62,733 nucleotides of DNA from Prevotella sp. (GTDB taxonomy: Bacteria; Bacteroidota; Bacteroidia; Bacteroidales; Bacteroidaceae): contig JAFUVV010000004.1 in the NCBI GenBank assembly GCA_017477435.1, forward strand, positions 1 through 62,733, written 5' to 3'. The translations under genes and the position numbers were made by a program. A model generated the notes under the pieces. That model was not told where the DNA came from and ran no database searches. It worked only from the letters and a program-made list of their open reading frames with translations. The number at the start of each line of letters is the position of its first letter. Position 1 is the first letter of the stretch. Positions 60,589 to 62,733 of this stretch are shown in pieces.

Positions 60589-62544
60589 TTATAATTGTAA
60601 ATCTTCAAGTTTTTCCGACAATGTCATCCAGAGATTATTTTCTTCGTCGAGCTTACGTGTGATGGCCGTGTATTCTGTGACAAGCTCCATGTTTGCGGCG
60701 TTCTCCGGACTAAGGAACATCGAGTCGAGTTCTTTCTGTCGCTTCTCCATCTTTGCTATTCTCTCCTCACATTCTTTCACTTCCTTCTCTGCCTTGCGAA
60801 TCTTCTTCTGCTGCTCTTTCCGCTCAGCGTAGTTCTGCTTTCCGGTCGAAGCGACGGTAGCCGAATCGCCCGATGTCGACAATGTCTGAGACTCTTTCTG
60901 CGGTGAGGGAGCCGATGTGTTCAGTTCGCTAAGGTTTTCCATCTTTTTCGTCCGCAGGAAGTCGTATATTCCTCCGAGGTGTTCTCTCACATTTCCGCCA
61001 CCAAACTCATAGACTTTCGTGACAAGTCCGTCGAGGAATTCGCGGTCGTGGCTGACGATGATCGCCGTACCGTCGAAAGCACGGATGGCTTCTTTCAGCA
61101 CGTCCTTCGACGCCATGTCGAGATGGTTTGTGGGCTCGTCGAGGATGAGGAGATTGACAGGCTCGAGCAGGAGTTTAATCATTGCAAGCCTACTGCGCTC
61201 GCCTCCACTGAGCACCCCTACCCTCTTGTCGGCCTCGTCGCCGCCAAACATGAACGCTCCGAGTATGTCTTTTATCTTCAGCCGTATCTCTCCCCGTGCC
61301 ACGCGGTCGATCGTGTCAAACACTGTCAGACTCTCGTCGAGCAGCTGTGCCTGGTTCTGTGCGAAATAGCCTATCTGCACGTTGTGGCCGATCTTGAGCG
61401 TCCCGTCGAAGGGTATCTGTCCCATTATCGACCGCACCAGCGTGGTCTTTCCCTCTCCGTTGCGCCCTACGAATGTCACTTTCTCGCCGCGACGGATTGT
61501 GAATGTCACATTGCTGTAGACTCGATGCTCACCGAAACTCTTCCCCACCTCGTCGCAGATGATCGGATAGTCGCCGCTACGCAGGCACGGCGGGAATTTC
61601 AGGTGCATCGCAGGATTGTCCTCTCCGTCGATTTCGATCGGCACGATGCGTTCCAACTGACGTATGCGCTGCTGCACCTGTACGGCTTTCGTGGCCTGAT
61701 AGCGGAAGCGTTCGATGAATGCCCGCCCGTCGGCTATCTCTTTCTGCTGATTCTCATAGGCACGCATCTGCTGCTCACGGCGCTCACGACGCAGGACGAC
61801 ATATTCGTCGTACTTCACGCGGTAGTCGTTGATTCGTCCGCAACTGATATCGAGCGTGCGGTTGGTCACGTTATTTATAAACGCGCGGTCGTGACTGACA
61901 AGCACGACGCTGCTGCCGCTCGACGCAAGAAACTGCTCGAGCCACTGTATGCTCTCGATGTCGAGATGGTTTGTGGGTTCATCGAGGAGCAATACGCTTG
62001 GTCGCTGCAACAATATCTTTGCCAGCTCGATGCGCATACGCCATCCGCCACTGAACTCTGCCGTCGGACGGTCGAAGTCGGTGCGGGTGAATCCGAGACC
62101 AGTCAGCGTACGTTCTATCTCCGCCTCGTAGTTCTCGCCTCCCATCATCAGGTAGCGCTCGTGGTCTTCCGTATACTTTTCCACAAGCCGCATGTACTCC
62201 TCACTTTCGTAGTCGGTCCTTTCGGTGAGTTCACGGTTCATCGCATCGAGCTGCTGCTTCAACGCCATGCGCGAGGCGAAGGCCTTTCGCGTTTCTTCGC
62301 GCACAGTGGTCTGGTCTTGCAGTTTCATCACCTGCGGCAGGTAGCCGATGGTGGTATCGCCCGACGGTGTCACTGTGCCCGACGTGGCCATCTGCTGCCC
62401 GCAGATGATTTTCAGCAGAGTCGACTTCCCTGCACCGTTCTTGCCCACGAGGGCAATGCGGTCGTGGTCGCCAATGGTGAATGTGGCATCGCGGAAAAGT
62501 GGCTTCACGCCAAACTCCACAGTAAGATGTTCTACTGATATCAT
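60589..62544 (-). CDS. ABC-F family ATPase
   Basis: 651 residues, two ABC domains and no membrane span. First Walker A ALVGKNGAGKSTLLKI (about 33-48), signature EFSGGWRMRIELAKILL, Walker B LLLDEPTNHLDIES. A charged interdomain linker follows (RREQQMRAYENQQKEIADG). Second Walker A FVGRNGEGKTTLVRSI, signature VLSGGERSRLAMIKLLL, Walker B LLILDEPTNHLDM. The C-terminal coiled coil (YAERKEQQKKIRKAEKEVKECEERIAKMEKRQKELDSMF) resembles Uup/YdiF types. ABC-F proteins act on ribosomes (translation or antibiotic protection); nothing here marks an antibiotic-resistance subtype. First gene of an ABC-F, pepO, metA, U32 run with very small gaps. Confidence 0.93.
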   Translation of the reverse strand: MISVEHLTVEFGVKPLFRDATFTIGDHDRIALVGKNGAGKSTLLKIICGQQMATSGTVTPSGDTTIGYLPQVMKLQDQTTVREETRKAFASRMALKQQLDAMNRELTERTDYESEEYMRLVEKYTEDHERYLMMGGENYEAEIERTLTGLGFTRTDFDRPTAEFSGGWRMRIELAKILLQRPSVLLLDEPTNHLDIESIQWLEQFLASSGSSVVLVSHDRAFINNVTNRTLDISCGRINDYRVKYDEYVVLRRERREQQMRAYENQQKEIADGRAFIERFRYQATKAVQVQQRIRQLERIVPIEIDGEDNPAMHLKFPPCLRSGDYPIICDEVGKSFGEHRVYSNVTFTIRRGEKVTFVGRNGEGKTTLVRSIMGQIPFDGTLKIGHNVQIGYFAQNQAQLLDESLTVFDTIDRVARGEIRLKIKDILGAFMFGGDEADKRVGVLSGGERSRLAMIKLLLEPVNLLILDEPTNHLDMASKDVLKEAIRAFDGTAIIVSHDREFLDGLVTKVYEFGGGNVREHLGGIYDFLRTKKMENLSELNTSAPSPQKESQTLSTSGDSATVASTGKQNYAERKEQQKKIRKAEKEVKECEERIAKMEKRQKELDSMFLSPENAANMELVTEYTAITRKLDEENNLWMTLSEKLEDLQL

Positions 62545-62596
62545 CCCGATTTACCTTTCTCTACTATTTGCTCTCTACAATATATCCTGCAACACT

Positions 62597-62733
62597 AGTG
62601 TCCGGTTAAATTTTTCCGAACGTTAATTAAATGTTTAAATTTCAATGAGATACAGCGATTTAAAAATTTTCCGATTTGATTTTTTATCTTTGTACTGTCT
62701 CATATATAAGATAGCACAGGATATGAATGCCGG
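62597..62733 (+). mobile_element. Probable left end of an IS4-like insertion sequence (runs off the window)
   Basis: The AT-rich segment beginning at CTAGTGTCCGGTTAAA resembles termini I recall from Bacteroidales IS4-type elements. It contains TATCTTTG (62685-62692) as a -7 box and then ATGAATGCCGG at the edge (start 62723), giving Met-Asn-Ala-Gly, which fits the start of DUF4372-containing IS4 transposases. Only four residues are visible, so this is a tentative call. It lies 55 bp upstream of the ABC-F start. Confidence 0.45.

Noticed and set aside
58998-62538. Long plus-strand frames opposite pepO and the ABC-F gene (465 and 519 codons)
   Set aside because: Antisense to clearly coding genes, with no recognisable domain and no promoter or start context.

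Overview
The window looks like a chromosomal segment of a Bacteroidales bacterium, most likely Prevotella or a close relative. The evidence is the promoter grammar (TTTG, 19-20 bp, TAnnTTTG in front of many genes), two large TonB-receptor-like barrels with carboxypeptidase-like N-terminal domains, a YDLxGRR...GIYI C-terminus of type IX secretion style, a DUF5606 protein, a long NusB, and poor Shine-Dalgarno sites. I see no rRNA, tRNA, CRISPR array or prophage. One insertion sequence (IS4-like) appears to begin at the right edge.

Layout. 1-2 kb: 5' part of GAPDH, mscL and an exported protein. 2-6.2 kb (minus): an anomeric sugar kinase fused to a RapZ C-terminal domain, a MurU-like nucleotidyltransferase and guaA, with a probable small RNA gene just upstream. 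6.6-10.5 kb (minus): groES-groEL, an exported class I amidotransferase-like peptidase and an SDR. 10.9-16.6 kb (plus): sppA, lpxK, punA, thiL and an exported TIM-barrel epimerase. 16.9-26.5 kb: a glycan/peptide scavenging block (fucO; GH29 fucosidase, a GH-D-like protein, an S15 peptidase, a GH2 remnant and a beta-helix protein). 26.6-29.4 kb (minus): rplY, pth, hslR, aroB. 29.8-33.2 kb (plus): nusB, yajC, a YbbR protein, coaE, DUF5606. 33.4-39.4 kb (minus): two paralogous outer-membrane barrels, one interrupted by a single TGA. 39.9-43 kb: a Ca/Na antiporter, a secreted protein and a zinc-ribbon membrane protein. 43.3-51.2 kb (minus): a five-gene set with a vWA-like lipoprotein, a four-helix membrane protein, a tubulin/FtsZ-like protein, a 1159-residue actin/Hsp70-fold protein and a coiled-coil protein. 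51.5-62.5 kb: a TonB receptor, a membrane zinc-ribbon protein, a U32 peptidase, metA, an M13 peptidase and an ABC-F ATPase.

Three things stand out. First, six intergenic arrays each hold exactly four 17-bp near-palindromes (GTACAA, five variable bases, ATGTAC) separated by 5 bp, so a strict 22-bp period. Two further arrays keep the 4 x 22 bp geometry with different dyads. Second, the vWA/tubulin/actin-like gene set looks like a multicomponent membrane or cytoskeletal system. Third, a roughly 118-nt candidate sRNA with GNRA-loop hairpins lies directly upstream of the kinase-RapZ fusion, which is suggestive because E. coli RapZ is an sRNA-binding adaptor. In addition, intergenic repeats have expanded in frame inside the U32 gene, have reached the coaE stop codon, and have reached the start codon of the zinc-ribbon gene.

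All calls are from reading the sequence and family knowledge only; no database search was run.
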